From Carnobacterium_A sp049673005 (GTDB taxonomy: Bacteria > Bacillota > Bacilli > Lactobacillales > Carnobacteriaceae), in assembly GCF_049673005.1 (NCBI RefSeq), contig NZ_JBATXB010000017.1:4870-68869 (forward strand): a DNA stretch of 64,000 nt, in the 5' to 3' direction. The position numbers and the translations under genes were made by a program. Position 1 is the stretch's first letter, and each line of letters opens with the position of its first letter. Below, piece after piece: positions 1 through 8,653 of the stretch. Under the pieces are notes generated by a model that saw nothing but the letters and a program-made list of their open reading frames with translations, was not told where the DNA came from and made no database searches.

Positions 1-506
1 TAGATGTCTGTCGTCGTATCCGTCAAGTAAGTAACGTCCCGATTATAATGATGACAGCGAGAGATTCTGTTATCGATCGTGTAAGTGGGTTAGATCATGG
101 TGCGGATGATTACATCGTAAAACCTTTTGCTATAGAAGAATTATTAGCAAGAATGCGCGCACTCTTTCGTCGTATTGAAATTGAGAATGAACAAAACGTT
201 ACGAAGCAAACAACTGTAAGTTATCGTGATTTAATAATCGAAAAAGAGAACCATGTTGTTCATCGTGGAGATAAAGTAATTGAATTGACTAAAAGAGAGT
301 ATGAATTGTTGTTGGAATTAATGGAAAACGTCAATGTTGTTTTAGCAAGAGACATTCTGTTGAATAAGGTCTGGGGATACGAGTCTGAAGTTGAAACGAA
401 TGTTGTAGATGTGTATATTCGTTATTTAAGAAATAAAATTGATGTTCCAGGTGTTGATAGTTATATTCAAACAGTTCGTGGGACAGGTTATGTGATGCGT
501 ACGTGA
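1..506 (+). CDS. OmpR-family response regulator, 5' truncated (ArlR/CovR-like)
   Basis: The reading frame is open from the first bases, so the gene begins upstream. The visible part holds the end of the receiver domain, with the switch region IIMMTARD and the conserved lysine in GADDYIVKPF, then a winged-helix DNA-binding domain with the LTKREYELL and YIRYLRNKID elements typical of the OmpR/PhoB group. It would bind promoter DNA when phosphorylated by the kinase encoded next. The stop overlaps that kinase's GTG start by 4 bp, indicating translational coupling. The receiver resembles ArlR and CovR/CsrR, but the N-terminus with the phosphoacceptor aspartate is outside the window, so the exact orthologue is open. 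Confidence 0.93.
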   Translation, partial: DVCRRIRQVSNVPIIMMTARDSVIDRVSGLDHGADDYIVKPFAIEELLARMRALFRRIEIENEQNVTKQTTVSYRDLIIEKENHVVHRGDKVIELTKREYELLLELMENVNVVLARDILLNKVWGYESEVETNVVDVYIRYLRNKIDVPGVDSYIQTVRGTGYVMRT

Positions 507-2023
507 TAAAGCCTTATTTTAATAGAAATGATAAAAAACGCATTTCTTTAAAATGGAAATGGACAATTGGCGCTACTTTGGCGATTTTTTTGACATATAC
601 TATCTTTACCGTAGCAATATTTATTGGTTTTAGGCAAATTATGTTAACTGAAGAAACGCAAGATGTTAAAGAAATTTTGGTTGGTGTTACGAATCGTTTA
701 AACGGCGGTTCAAATGCATTGTCAAAGGAAAAAGTTTTCTTAAGCTTAAGTGGAAATTATACTTTTAGTGCACTTGAACTAGGGGAAGAATACGACCAGA
801 GAAACTTAGTTTATGGACAATCTAGTAATTATCAAGATACAATATTTGCTAAAATGAATGAAGAAGGGGTAGTGGTTAGAGTTTACAGCCCTACTTCAAG
901 ATTATTGTTTGAAACGGAACCAAAAGATATTCCATTTAAAAGAACTGCACAACTTTTAATAGAACCTATTAAGATTAAGAATAAAGAAGGTCTCCAAGGA
1001 ATTGCGCCAATTTATTCTAGAGTGACTCAAAATTTAATTGGTTATGTACAAGTAAACAATGAAATGGTTAATTATCATCAAATGAGTGAAAAAATTCTAT
1101 GGGCTATAGGTGGTATTGGTATTTTAGCGTTAGTATTTAGCGCGGTTCTTGGTTATTTATTAGCAGTTAACTTTTTGAAACCAATAAAAAAAATTACGAA
1201 TACAATGAATGATATCCGTAAAGATACCCAGTCTACTTCTAGAATTGAGTTAGACGAAGGTAATGATGAGTTGACTCATCTATCAATTGTTTTTAATGAT
1301 ATGTTAGATAGAATGCAAAAGTACATTGAGCAACAAAAAGATTTTGTGGAAGACGTTTCTCATGAATTAAGGACGCCTGTCGCTATAATGGAAGGACATT
1401 TAAAACTATTAAATCGATGGGGAAAAGATGATCCTGAAATATTAGATGAGTCGTTACAAGCTTCACTGCAAGAAGTAGAGAGAATGAAAAGTTTAGTTCA
1501 AGAAATGCTTGATTTATCAAGAGCGGAACAAGTTGAAATTCATTATAAAAATGAGAAGACAGCTATTAAACCTTTAGTTCTACAAACAATAAATAATTTC
1601 AAACTTATTTATCCTGATTTTGTATTTAATTTAGATGACGATATACGAGAGGAAACAGATGTTTCAATCTATCGGAATCATCTAGAACAAATCTTAGTCA
1701 TTATTTTAGATAATGCTGTAAAGTATTCCTCTGACAGAAAAGAAATACATGTTTCTATTGCTTCTGATAATCAAAATGTAGATATTGCTATTCAAGATTT
1801 TGGAGAAGGCATGACACAAGAAGATACAGAAAGAATTTTCAATCGTTTTTATCGTGTTGATAAAGCACGAAGTCGATACAAAGGCGGTAACGGTCTAGGT
1901 TTAGCAATCGCAAAAGAATTATTAACGGGTTATAAAGGAACTATTTTTGTTGAAAGTGTTCTAAATCATGGATCTATATTTAGAATTAAAGTGCCTATTT
2001 ATTTTAAAAAAATAGAAGAATAA
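503..2023 (+). CDS. Membrane sensor histidine kinase (ArlS-like)
   Basis: This 506-residue kinase starts at a GTG that overlaps the regulator's stop (GTGA). One membrane segment lies near residues 19-45 and another near 197-222, enclosing an extracellular sensor region of about 150 residues. A HAMP linker follows, then a HisKA dimerisation domain with H287 in the motif SHELRTP, and an ATPase domain with the N box (LDNAVKYS), G1 (DFGEG) and G2 (GGNGLGLAI). It should autophosphorylate on H287 and pass phosphate to the upstream regulator. Length and order match ArlS/CsrS-type kinases of low-GC Gram-positives. The signal sensed cannot be read from sequence. Confidence 0.93.
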   Translation: MIKPYFNRNDKKRISLKWKWTIGATLAIFLTYTIFTVAIFIGFRQIMLTEETQDVKEILVGVTNRLNGGSNALSKEKVFLSLSGNYTFSALELGEEYDQRNLVYGQSSNYQDTIFAKMNEEGVVVRVYSPTSRLLFETEPKDIPFKRTAQLLIEPIKIKNKEGLQGIAPIYSRVTQNLIGYVQVNNEMVNYHQMSEKILWAIGGIGILALVFSAVLGYLLAVNFLKPIKKITNTMNDIRKDTQSTSRIELDEGNDELTHLSIVFNDMLDRMQKYIEQQKDFVEDVSHELRTPVAIMEGHLKLLNRWGKDDPEILDESLQASLQEVERMKSLVQEMLDLSRAEQVEIHYKNEKTAIKPLVLQTINNFKLIYPDFVFNLDDDIREETDVSIYRNHLEQILVIILDNAVKYSSDRKEIHVSIASDNQNVDIAIQDFGEGMTQEDTERIFNRFYRVDKARSRYKGGNGLGLAIAKELLTGYKGTIFVESVLNHGSIFRIKVPIYFKKIEE

Positions 2024-2061
2024 AAAAGATTTCTGCCCTTTAAAGGGCAGAAATCTTTTTT
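2022..2061. terminator. Bidirectional rho-independent terminator
   Basis: A near-perfect inverted repeat (AGATTTCTGCCC pairing with GGGCAGAAATCT) is flanked by A and T tracts, so it can end both the kinase transcript and the converging yidC transcript. Confidence 0.88.
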
Positions 2062-2990
2062 TATCTTCGTTGTTGTTTGCCAGCATTACGTCCAGAATCA
2101 GTATTAGAAGAATGTGAACGAATTTGTTTATTCGTCAATTCCTTAGGCTGTTCTGAAATAGGTTCAGCTTGTTTGATAACACGTTCTTTTTTTGGACGAT
2201 TTTTCATTTCTTCAGCAATTTCAGCTTGTATTCTAGGTTTATAATAAAAATTAGTAAGCATTGTCTGGAAAACTCCGAAGAATCCACCAACTAACCAATA
2301 CAGACCTAACCCAGCAGGAGAAGAAATAGTAAACATTAAAATCATAATTGGATTCATGTACATCATCGTTTTCATTTGTTTCTTTTGTTCAGGTGATAGG
2401 CCAATCATAGACACATAGGCTTGAACCAAGTAAATTAAACCAGCGGCAATAGCTAATGGAATATTTCTTGTACCTAGGTTAATTCCAATAAATGTACTTG
2501 TAGCAATAGGCTCGGACAAACGAATAGCTTGGAACATTGCAGTAAAGATAGGCATTTGAATAAGTAACGGTAAGCAACCAATACCGCCTAACATACTCAT
2601 ATTGTTATCTTTGTAAAGACTCATCAGTTCTTGTTGAGCAATAGCTTTTTCTTCATTTGTTTTTGCTGCTTTTTGTTTAGCTTGAATAACATCTAGCTCA
2701 GGCTTGATAACAGCAGTTCTTTCTTGTTGAGCTAATGATTTTCTTGATTGACTAAGGTTTAAAGGCAAAATAATGATTCTAACAATTAAAGTAATAATGA
2801 TAATTGCGAATCCATAACTTCCATTAAAAGTATCTGCCAACCAAAGGATAAGATCTTGCGTTGGGACGACTAAAAACTCGTAGATAAAACCTTCAGGATT
2901 TCCTTGTTTGTCTGTACTCATACAACCAGAAAGAAAAAGCATGACGCTTAAAAGCGATCCAGTCAAGAGGTATTTATTTAATTTTTTCAT
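2061..2990 (-). CDS. yidC: Membrane protein insertase YidC/Oxa1 (lipoprotein form)
   Basis: This 309-residue protein inserts and folds membrane proteins, alone or with Sec. A signal peptide ends in the lipobox LSGC, so the mature N-terminus is probably lipidated, as in SpoIIIJ/YidC1/YidC2 of Gram-positives. The Oxa1 core follows with about five membrane segments (for example FAIIIITLIVRIIILPL, which carries the conserved arginine of the hydrophilic groove). The C-terminal tail is rich in lysine and arginine, which in the family contacts the ribosome. The ATG is preceded by AAGGATAG. It lies 71 bp downstream of the acylphosphatase gene on the same strand. Paralogues elsewhere are likely, so the numbering (1 or 2) is undecided. 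Confidence 0.95.
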   Translation of the reverse strand: MKKLNKYLLTGSLLSVMLFLSGCMSTDKQGNPEGFIYEFLVVPTQDLILWLADTFNGSYGFAIIIITLIVRIIILPLNLSQSRKSLAQQERTAVIKPELDVIQAKQKAAKTNEEKAIAQQELMSLYKDNNMSMLGGIGCLPLLIQMPIFTAMFQAIRLSEPIATSTFIGINLGTRNIPLAIAAGLIYLVQAYVSMIGLSPEQKKQMKTMMYMNPIMILMFTISSPAGLGLYWLVGGFFGVFQTMLTNFYYKPRIQAEIAEEMKNRPKKERVIKQAEPISEQPKELTNKQIRSHSSNTDSGRNAGKQQRR

Positions 2991-3061
2991 TGCTCACTAT
3001 CCTTCATTTTAAATGTTTTTACCAATAACAAATCCAACTATACAGGATATATGAATCGATT

Positions 3062-3337
3062 TCAATTAGTTATAGAAAATTTAACTCTTTCAGGTAGAGA
3101 AGAATCTTCGGTAACTTCTAATTTATTCACTTTAGCACTTGGAGAGGGAGACTTTTTTATTTTTTCTATGAATTTATCTATTTTAAGAGAGTCTCCATTT
3201 GCTTCAATATAAACACTGCCATCAGATTGATTTCTTACAATTCCAAAAATACCGATTTGATCTGCAATCATTTTGGTCATAAAACGAAAACCTACTCCTT
3301 GAACGCGTCCTATTGCAGTCATCCTCACCTTTTTCAT
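3062..3337 (-). CDS. acyP: Acylphosphatase
   Basis: This 91-residue enzyme hydrolyses acyl phosphates such as acetyl phosphate in the cytoplasm. It shows the family signature GRVQGVGFRF near residues 10-19, with the catalytic arginine in the phosphate-binding loop, and the second motif GIVRNQSDGSVYIEA with the catalytic asparagine (N37). Length is normal for the single-domain family. The ATG follows a GGGGG-rich ribosome site. It is the first gene of a minus-strand pair with yidC, and the same pairing is common in lactobacilli and enterococci. Its physiological substrate is unknown in most bacteria. Confidence 0.93.
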   Translation of the reverse strand: MKKVRMTAIGRVQGVGFRFMTKMIADQIGIFGIVRNQSDGSVYIEANGDSLKIDKFIEKIKKSPSPSAKVNKLEVTEDSSLPERVKFSITN

Positions 3338-3501
3338 TTGTTTACCCCCAACTTCATTTGTTTTTTTTGAATCAAGAATAGATGGATATTTTTTTAATCT
3401 TTGAAAGAGATTTATGATATGAATCTCCTCCTTTCATAAACGTCTTGTCTTCTACATTTTATAAGTCAGAAGCTAATCCGTCAACTATTCAAAGTGACAT
3501 A

Positions 3502-3510
3502 TGATATAAT
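3502..3510 (+). promoter_or_regulatory. Extended -10 promoter of the DUF1033-topB unit
   Basis: TGATATAAT is a perfect extended -10 element about 40 bases upstream of the DUF1033 start. No good -35 is seen, as is usual for extended -10 promoters. Confidence 0.6.
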
Positions 3511-3548
3511 TAAGAAGTATAGAATAGAATCAATTTGAGGTGATAAAT

Positions 3549-3839
3549 TTGTTTCAAGTAGTAGAATTGCAAGGAGAGTACGAAGCTTGGTGGTTTTTTG
3601 ATGATTGGAAAGAACAAATTAAGCAAATTAAAACCTTTGAGTCATTTGATAAAGCGTTAGATGAATATCAGCAAGCAGTTGCGATTCTTCAAATTGAGTA
3701 TCCAGAATATCGAACCAAAAAAAAATACCTATCCTCATTTTGGAATGAAAATCAAAATAGATATTGTCCAGAATGTGAAGATGATATACAAATTTTTCAT
3801 AGTGTAATGTTGTTGGAAGAATACCAAGTAATTGAATAA
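3549..3839 (+). CDS. DUF1033 family protein
   Basis: This small acidic cytoplasmic protein of 96 residues is found in lactic acid bacteria and has no assigned function. It begins FQVVELQGEYEAWWFFDDW, the usual opening of this family. A cysteine pair (CPEC) near the end could bind metal but stands alone. I chose the TTG at 3549 because GAGGTGA lies about six bases upstream; an in-frame GTG at 3540 overlaps that ribosome site. The gene has its own extended -10 promoter and is followed after 39 bp by topB, so the two are probably cotranscribed. Nothing in the sequence proves a role in DNA topology. Confidence 0.8.
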   Translation: MFQVVELQGEYEAWWFFDDWKEQIKQIKTFESFDKALDEYQQAVAILQIEYPEYRTKKKYLSSFWNENQNRYCPECEDDIQIFHSVMLLEEYQVIE

Positions 3840-3878
3840 AAAAGATGAATATAATAGAAGAAAAAGAAAGGGATGAAT

Positions 3879-5960
3879 ATGAAAACTTTAATTATTGCTG
3901 AAAAACCGAGTGTAGGAAAAGAAATTGCCCGAGTTTTGGGAGCAACTAAGAATAACAAAAGTTATATTGAAGGCGAGGATGTCATCGTAACCTGGGCGTT
4001 AGGCCATTTGTTGGGACTTAAGATGCCTGAAGACTATAAATCAGAATGGGCGACATGGAATATGGAAAGTTTGCCGTTGATTCCAGAAGAAATGCAAATA
4101 AAACCGTTAAAAAATACGGCTGCTCAATTAAAATCTATCAAGCAGCTTTCTCAAAGAAAGGATGTAACAAAAGCCGTAATTGCAACAGATGCTGGACGGG
4201 AAGGCGAACTAGTAGCGAGATGGATTCTAGAGTATATTAAGTTTAAAAAACCAGTACAGCGTCTTTGGATATCATCGCAAACAGATCAAGCTATTAAAAA
4301 TGGATTTAAACAGTTACAACCCAGCGGGAAATATGATGACTTATATGATGCAGCAATTGCTCGCTCTGAAGCAGATTGGCTAGTAGGTTTAAATGTTACA
4401 AGAGCTTTAACTGTGAAATACGAAGATAGCTTGTCAGCAGGTAGAGTACAGACTCCAACATTGGCAATGGTCAGAAAACAAGAAGCTCGTATAGAAGATT
4501 TTGTAGCAGAAACATTTTATACTATTCAATTAACTATTAATGGTCAAATTGCACTACTAAGTAGTGGAGCTCCAGATAAAATAAAGGATCAAGCTGAAGC
4601 TGAGAAAATAGTCAGCCACTTAAATAAACAAACAGTTAAAATAAAAGAAGTAAAAGAAAAAATTCAAACTCACCTTCCACCCTTACCTTACGATTTAACG
4701 GAGCTTCAGAGAGAGGCGAATCAGCGTTATCAATTCTCCGCTAAGAAGACATTGAGTGTAATGCAAACTCTTTATGAACGACACAAAGTTGTTTCGTACC
4801 CAAGAACAGATTCTAAATATTTAACTGTAGATATGAAAGAAACAATGAAAGAACGTTTACAAGCTGTCCAAAGTTTTGCAACCGAAGAAATAAGAACTAT
4901 TATAAAAAATGGATCAAAAGCAACACAACTGTCTATTTTTGATAATGCTAAAGTCACAGATCATCATGGAATTATTCCAACCGAAGAACGTGCACGGATT
5001 GAAAAGATGGACCAAGATGAAATGCGTATATATCGTATGGTTGTGGAACGATTTATTGGTTTATTTCTGGCACCTTATAAAGTAGCTCAAACAACTTACT
5101 TGCTAACAACTTCAGATGCTGCCTTTAAGTTAAAACAAGAAGTCGTTTTAGAAAGCGGCTGGAAAAAATTGGAATCTACAAAAGAAAAACGACGTTTTAA
5201 AGAAAATGAAAAGATTGATAATCCAGTTTTTAAAGTAAAAAAAGAATTAACTAAAGCACCTGGAAGATTGACGGAGTCTTCTTTACTTCAAGCAATGGAA
5301 AAGCACAATTTAGGAACTCCTGCTACACGCGCTGAAATTATCGAAAAGCTAATAAGCAGTGAATTAATGGAGAGAAAAGCAACAAAGCTAACTGTTTCGC
5401 CTAAAGGAAAACAGTTGTTAACATTAGTTAATCCAACATTGGTTACACCTGAATTAACGAGCCAGTGGGAAAAATCTTTAGAACAGATAGCCACTGGAAA
5501 ATTAAAAAAAGAGGTGTTTTTAAAACAAATAAGAATAGAAACACAAAAATTAATTAAAGAAATAAAAACTAGCGAACATTCTTATAAAGACCATTCCCTT
5601 ACAACTAAAATTTGTCCAGAGTGTGGGGAACTATTGAAAGAAAGAAGTGGTCGAGAAGGTAAATTATTTGTTTGTAGCAAAACAACGTGTTCATATAGAC
5701 GTTTTAAAGAACCTAAATTATCTAATAAACGCTGTTCACAATGCCATCGTAAAATGGAAATTCATGAAGGAAAATCAGGGAAATTTTTTAAATGTAAATA
5801 CTGTAATATTTCTGAAAAGATGGATTTTACAAATAATAAAAAAATAACAAAACAGGAAACAAAACGTTTAATGAAAAAAGTTAATAAAGAAGCTCAAGAA
5901 GAAGTTGAAAGCCCTTTGGCATTAGCGCTTAAAGCGGCTATGGAAAAACAAGAGAAATAA
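3879..5960 (+). CDS. topB: Type IA DNA topoisomerase III
   Basis: The enzyme cuts and reseals single DNA strands through a tyrosine link, decatenating replication and recombination intermediates. The N-terminal Toprim domain has IIAEKPSVGKEIA with the catalytic glutamate and the acidic motif TDAGREGELVA. The active tyrosine is in VVSYPRTDS, at about residue 307. The core ends near residue 560, and two zinc-ribbon-like modules follow (CPEC...CSKTTC and CSQC...CKYC), after which comes a lysine-rich tail. The ATG at 3879 is chosen over one six bases upstream because AAAGGG directly abuts the earlier codon. The 694-residue length is normal for Firmicutes TopB. Confidence 0.95.
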   Translation: MKTLIIAEKPSVGKEIARVLGATKNNKSYIEGEDVIVTWALGHLLGLKMPEDYKSEWATWNMESLPLIPEEMQIKPLKNTAAQLKSIKQLSQRKDVTKAVIATDAGREGELVARWILEYIKFKKPVQRLWISSQTDQAIKNGFKQLQPSGKYDDLYDAAIARSEADWLVGLNVTRALTVKYEDSLSAGRVQTPTLAMVRKQEARIEDFVAETFYTIQLTINGQIALLSSGAPDKIKDQAEAEKIVSHLNKQTVKIKEVKEKIQTHLPPLPYDLTELQREANQRYQFSAKKTLSVMQTLYERHKVVSYPRTDSKYLTVDMKETMKERLQAVQSFATEEIRTIIKNGSKATQLSIFDNAKVTDHHGIIPTEERARIEKMDQDEMRIYRMVVERFIGLFLAPYKVAQTTYLLTTSDAAFKLKQEVVLESGWKKLESTKEKRRFKENEKIDNPVFKVKKELTKAPGRLTESSLLQAMEKHNLGTPATRAEIIEKLISSELMERKATKLTVSPKGKQLLTLVNPTLVTPELTSQWEKSLEQIATGKLKKEVFLKQIRIETQKLIKEIKTSEHSYKDHSLTTKICPECGELLKERSGREGKLFVCSKTTCSYRRFKEPKLSNKRCSQCHRKMEIHEGKSGKFFKCKYCNISEKMDFTNNKKITKQETKRLMKKVNKEAQEEVESPLALALKAAMEKQEK

Positions 5961-5985
5961 AATATAGGTTTATGTTGGATAGGAT

Positions 5986-6018
5986 AGCTCTATTTCTGAT
6001 TAGATCAGAAATAGAGCT
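5986..6018. repeat. Perfect 15-bp inverted repeat between topB and ftsK
   Basis: AGCTCTATTTCTGAT is repeated inverted after a three-base loop. A seven-T run begins only about 20 bases later (6038), so it may be a weak terminator for topB or an RNA processing hairpin. Confidence 0.65.
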
Positions 6019-6120
6019 TATACTCTCTGACATGGGCTTTTTTTATTGTAAAAGTCAGATTCCACTTTCTATTTATTTTGTGTATAATGAGTTAGGAATG
6101 CCAAAGGAGGTTAGTTTATT

Positions 6121-8445
6121 GTGGCTACGAAGAAAAAGAACTATAAGAAAAAAAATAAAAAACATTATTTCTCAACTGAAATTATAGGAATAATATTTAT
6201 CATACTAAGTTTGCTTGCAGCTTCACAACTTGGTTTTATTGGAGTACTAAGTGCTAATTTATTTCGTTTTTTTGTAGGAAATACATTTATTTTTGCTGCC
6301 TTATTGTTAGGTATATACGGAGCTTATCTAGTTTTAAAAGGGACAGAGCCACCATTTAAAAATAAAAGAATAATAGGATTAGGGCTAGCTTATGCGGGGA
6401 CATTAGTATTGTACCACGTTCAGTTATTTGCACCGATTATGGATACAAATTTAAATGTTGTTTCAGCATCATTGCGTTTTTTTATGGTTGATATGGCAAA
6501 AAATCAGATCACTCAGTCATTAGGAGGAGGAATGATTGGAGGAATACTATATTCGGCTAGTTACTTCTTGTTTTCACAAGTAGGAACTTATTTCATAGTA
6601 GGAATTTTATGGTTTATTAGTTTCTTTATGATTTTTGATTTGTCTTTCAAAAAATTTATAGACTATATTCGATATTATTTGAAACAATTGGTTAACTACT
6701 TACGTTTATTACTTAATAAAACAGGATTATTTATTACTAAACAATGGGGAAAGTTACTAGAACGAAGGAAAAATCATAAGCCAATAGATTCGACAGAGGC
6801 AAAAAAATCAGAGAGTTTCCATTCACTTGAAAAAAAACCTCTAGAAAATAAAACGAGTCTATCAAATGACTTCAAGCCGCTGGAAATTGATAGTTATCAG
6901 AGTCAACAAGAGAAAAGTAAACCTCAAAAAAAAGTAGAGTCAAAAGAAAACTCTTTAGATAATCAAGAATTAAAATTTGACATAGCGTCAGAACCTGAAA
7001 ATATTGATTATCAATTGCCGCCACCTAGTATACTAAATGAGGTAGAGCAAACAGATCAAACGAATGAATATGCGTTGATTCAACGAAATGTAAAAAAACT
7101 TGAAGAAACGTTCAAAAGTTTTGGAGTAGATGCTAAAGTTACAAAAGCAAATCTTGGACCGGCAGTAACAAAATATGAAATACAGCCAGCTGTCGGAGTA
7201 AAGGTAAGTAGAATTGTGAGTCTCAGTGATGATATTGCATTAGCGTTAGCAGCTAAAGACATTCGAATGGAAGCCCCCATTCCAGGAAAACCCTTTATTG
7301 GGATTGAGGTTCCAAATAGTGAGGTAAGCCTTGTCTCGTTTAGAAATGTAATTGAAGGACAAGTAAAAAATAATGAAAAATTATTAGAAGTTCCACTAGG
7401 TAGAGATATATCGGGTAATGTAGCAATGGCTGATTTAACTAAGATGCCCCACTTGCTCGTAGCTGGATCAACTGGAAGTGGAAAATCAGTTTGTATTAAT
7501 GGCATTATTACTAGTTTACTTATGAAAGCTAAACCAAATGAAGTGAAATTAATGATGATTGATCCTAAAATGGTTGAATTAAACGTGTACAATGGTATTC
7601 CTCATCTACTAACTCCTGTTGTTACAAACCCTAAAAAGGCTGCTCAAGCTTTACAAAAAGTTGTACTAGAAATGGAACAACGTTATGAATTGTTTGCGGC
7701 TAGTAGTCAGCGAAATATAACGGGGTATAATCAATTTATTCTGGAAAAAAATTTAGAAAATGGAGAAGGAAATCCGACTTTACCATTCATTGTGGTAGTA
7801 GTAGATGAGTTAGCAGACTTAATGATGGTCGCTAGTAATGAGGTAGAAGATGCGATTATTAGACTTGCTCAAATGGCTAGGGCTGCTGGTATTCATATGA
7901 TTTTAGCAACTCAAAGACCAAGTGTGGACGTAATAACAGGTATTATTAAAGCAAACGTACCCTCAAGAATTGCTTTTGCAGTATCCAGTGGTACCGATTC
8001 ACGAACGATTATTGATAGTAGTGGAGCAGAAAAGTTACTTGGAAGAGGAGATATGTTGTATCTGCCTATGGGAGAAAATAAACCCGTACGTGTTCAAGGA
8101 GCCTTTATATCTGATGATGAAGTAGAACGAATAGTCAAATATGTAACTCAACAACAAGGAGCTAATTACGTAGAAGAAATGATGCCTGTTGACGAACCTG
8201 AAACAATCAGTGGAGAAGTTCAAGATGAGATTTACGAGGATGCTGTAGAAATGATAATCGATATGCAAACGGCTAGCATATCGTTATTGCAAAGAAGATT
8301 TAGAATTGGATACAATCGTGCAGCGCGTCTAATTGATGAGATGGAAATGCGTGGGATTATTGGACCCTCGGAAGGAAGTAAACCAAGGAAAGTTAACATC
8401 ACAGAAGTTCCTGGAGACCCGGATAAAGATAATATAGAAAATTAA
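6121..8445 (+). CDS. ftsK: DNA translocase FtsK/SpoIIIE family
   Basis: This 774-residue motor pumps chromosomal DNA through the division septum. Four to five membrane segments fill residues 20-180 and anchor it at the septum. A charged, low-complexity linker runs from about 205 to 300. The RecA-like motor has Walker A GSTGSGKS at about 449-456 and Walker B VVVVDELADLM. The C-terminal gamma winged helix (SISLLQRRFRIGYNRAARLI) reads polar DNA signals. GTG at 6121 is the start, eight bases after AAAGGAGG. It resembles B. subtilis SpoIIIE more than the soluble SftA. A second, SftA-like translocase begins at 62807. Confidence 0.95.
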   Translation: MATKKKNYKKKNKKHYFSTEIIGIIFIILSLLAASQLGFIGVLSANLFRFFVGNTFIFAALLLGIYGAYLVLKGTEPPFKNKRIIGLGLAYAGTLVLYHVQLFAPIMDTNLNVVSASLRFFMVDMAKNQITQSLGGGMIGGILYSASYFLFSQVGTYFIVGILWFISFFMIFDLSFKKFIDYIRYYLKQLVNYLRLLLNKTGLFITKQWGKLLERRKNHKPIDSTEAKKSESFHSLEKKPLENKTSLSNDFKPLEIDSYQSQQEKSKPQKKVESKENSLDNQELKFDIASEPENIDYQLPPPSILNEVEQTDQTNEYALIQRNVKKLEETFKSFGVDAKVTKANLGPAVTKYEIQPAVGVKVSRIVSLSDDIALALAAKDIRMEAPIPGKPFIGIEVPNSEVSLVSFRNVIEGQVKNNEKLLEVPLGRDISGNVAMADLTKMPHLLVAGSTGSGKSVCINGIITSLLMKAKPNEVKLMMIDPKMVELNVYNGIPHLLTPVVTNPKKAAQALQKVVLEMEQRYELFAASSQRNITGYNQFILEKNLENGEGNPTLPFIVVVVDELADLMMVASNEVEDAIIRLAQMARAAGIHMILATQRPSVDVITGIIKANVPSRIAFAVSSGTDSRTIIDSSGAEKLLGRGDMLYLPMGENKPVRVQGAFISDDEVERIVKYVTQQQGANYVEEMMPVDEPETISGEVQDEIYEDAVEMIIDMQTASISLLQRRFRIGYNRAARLIDEMEMRGIIGPSEGSKPRKVNITEVPGDPDKDNIEN

Positions 8446-8516
8446 AAAAATTGATTCATGTTGCATAAGGATAGATTTACAGCAATAAAAAACGTCATAT
8501 ATGAGAATAGCATTAA

Positions 8517-8550
8517 AATGTGAACGTTTTTCATGAAAAACGTTTACATT
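8517..8550. promoter_or_regulatory. 34-bp palindrome upstream of the nucleoside importer promoter
   Basis: Arms AATGTGAACGTTTTT and AAAAACGTTTACATT pair except for one G:T position around a CATG centre. It sits between ftsK and the bmpA promoter. Each arm resembles a catabolite-response (cre) half, TGWAARCG, but with an extra base before the second half, so operator, attenuator or terminator all remain possible. Confidence 0.55.
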
Positions 8551-8583
8551 CATCGTTTTATTGTTTATTTTATTAATTAAAGA

Positions 8584-8592
8584 TGGTATCAT
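8584..8592 (+). promoter_or_regulatory. Extended -10 promoter of bmpA
   Basis: TGGTATCAT lies about 60 bases before the bmpA start. A TTTATT at 8564 would be a weak -35 at 17-bp spacing. Confidence 0.45.
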
Positions 8593-8653
8593 ATTTATAG
8601 AGCGCAGGTGAACGGAATTCATTTGCACTAAAAAAATGTTGGGGGTTTTTTTA

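Noticed and set aside
5972..6187. 71-codon frame between topB and ftsK
   Set aside because: It overlaps the hairpin and the ftsK start and lacks a ribosome site.
7080..7592. 170-codon frame antisense to the ftsK motor domain
   Set aside because: It lies wholly inside a well-supported gene, has no ribosome site, and arises from low stop density opposite a conserved region.
8446..8653. Purine riboswitch upstream of the nucleoside importer
   Set aside because: I looked for the three-way junction core and found only the palindrome; no aptamer sequence is recognisable.
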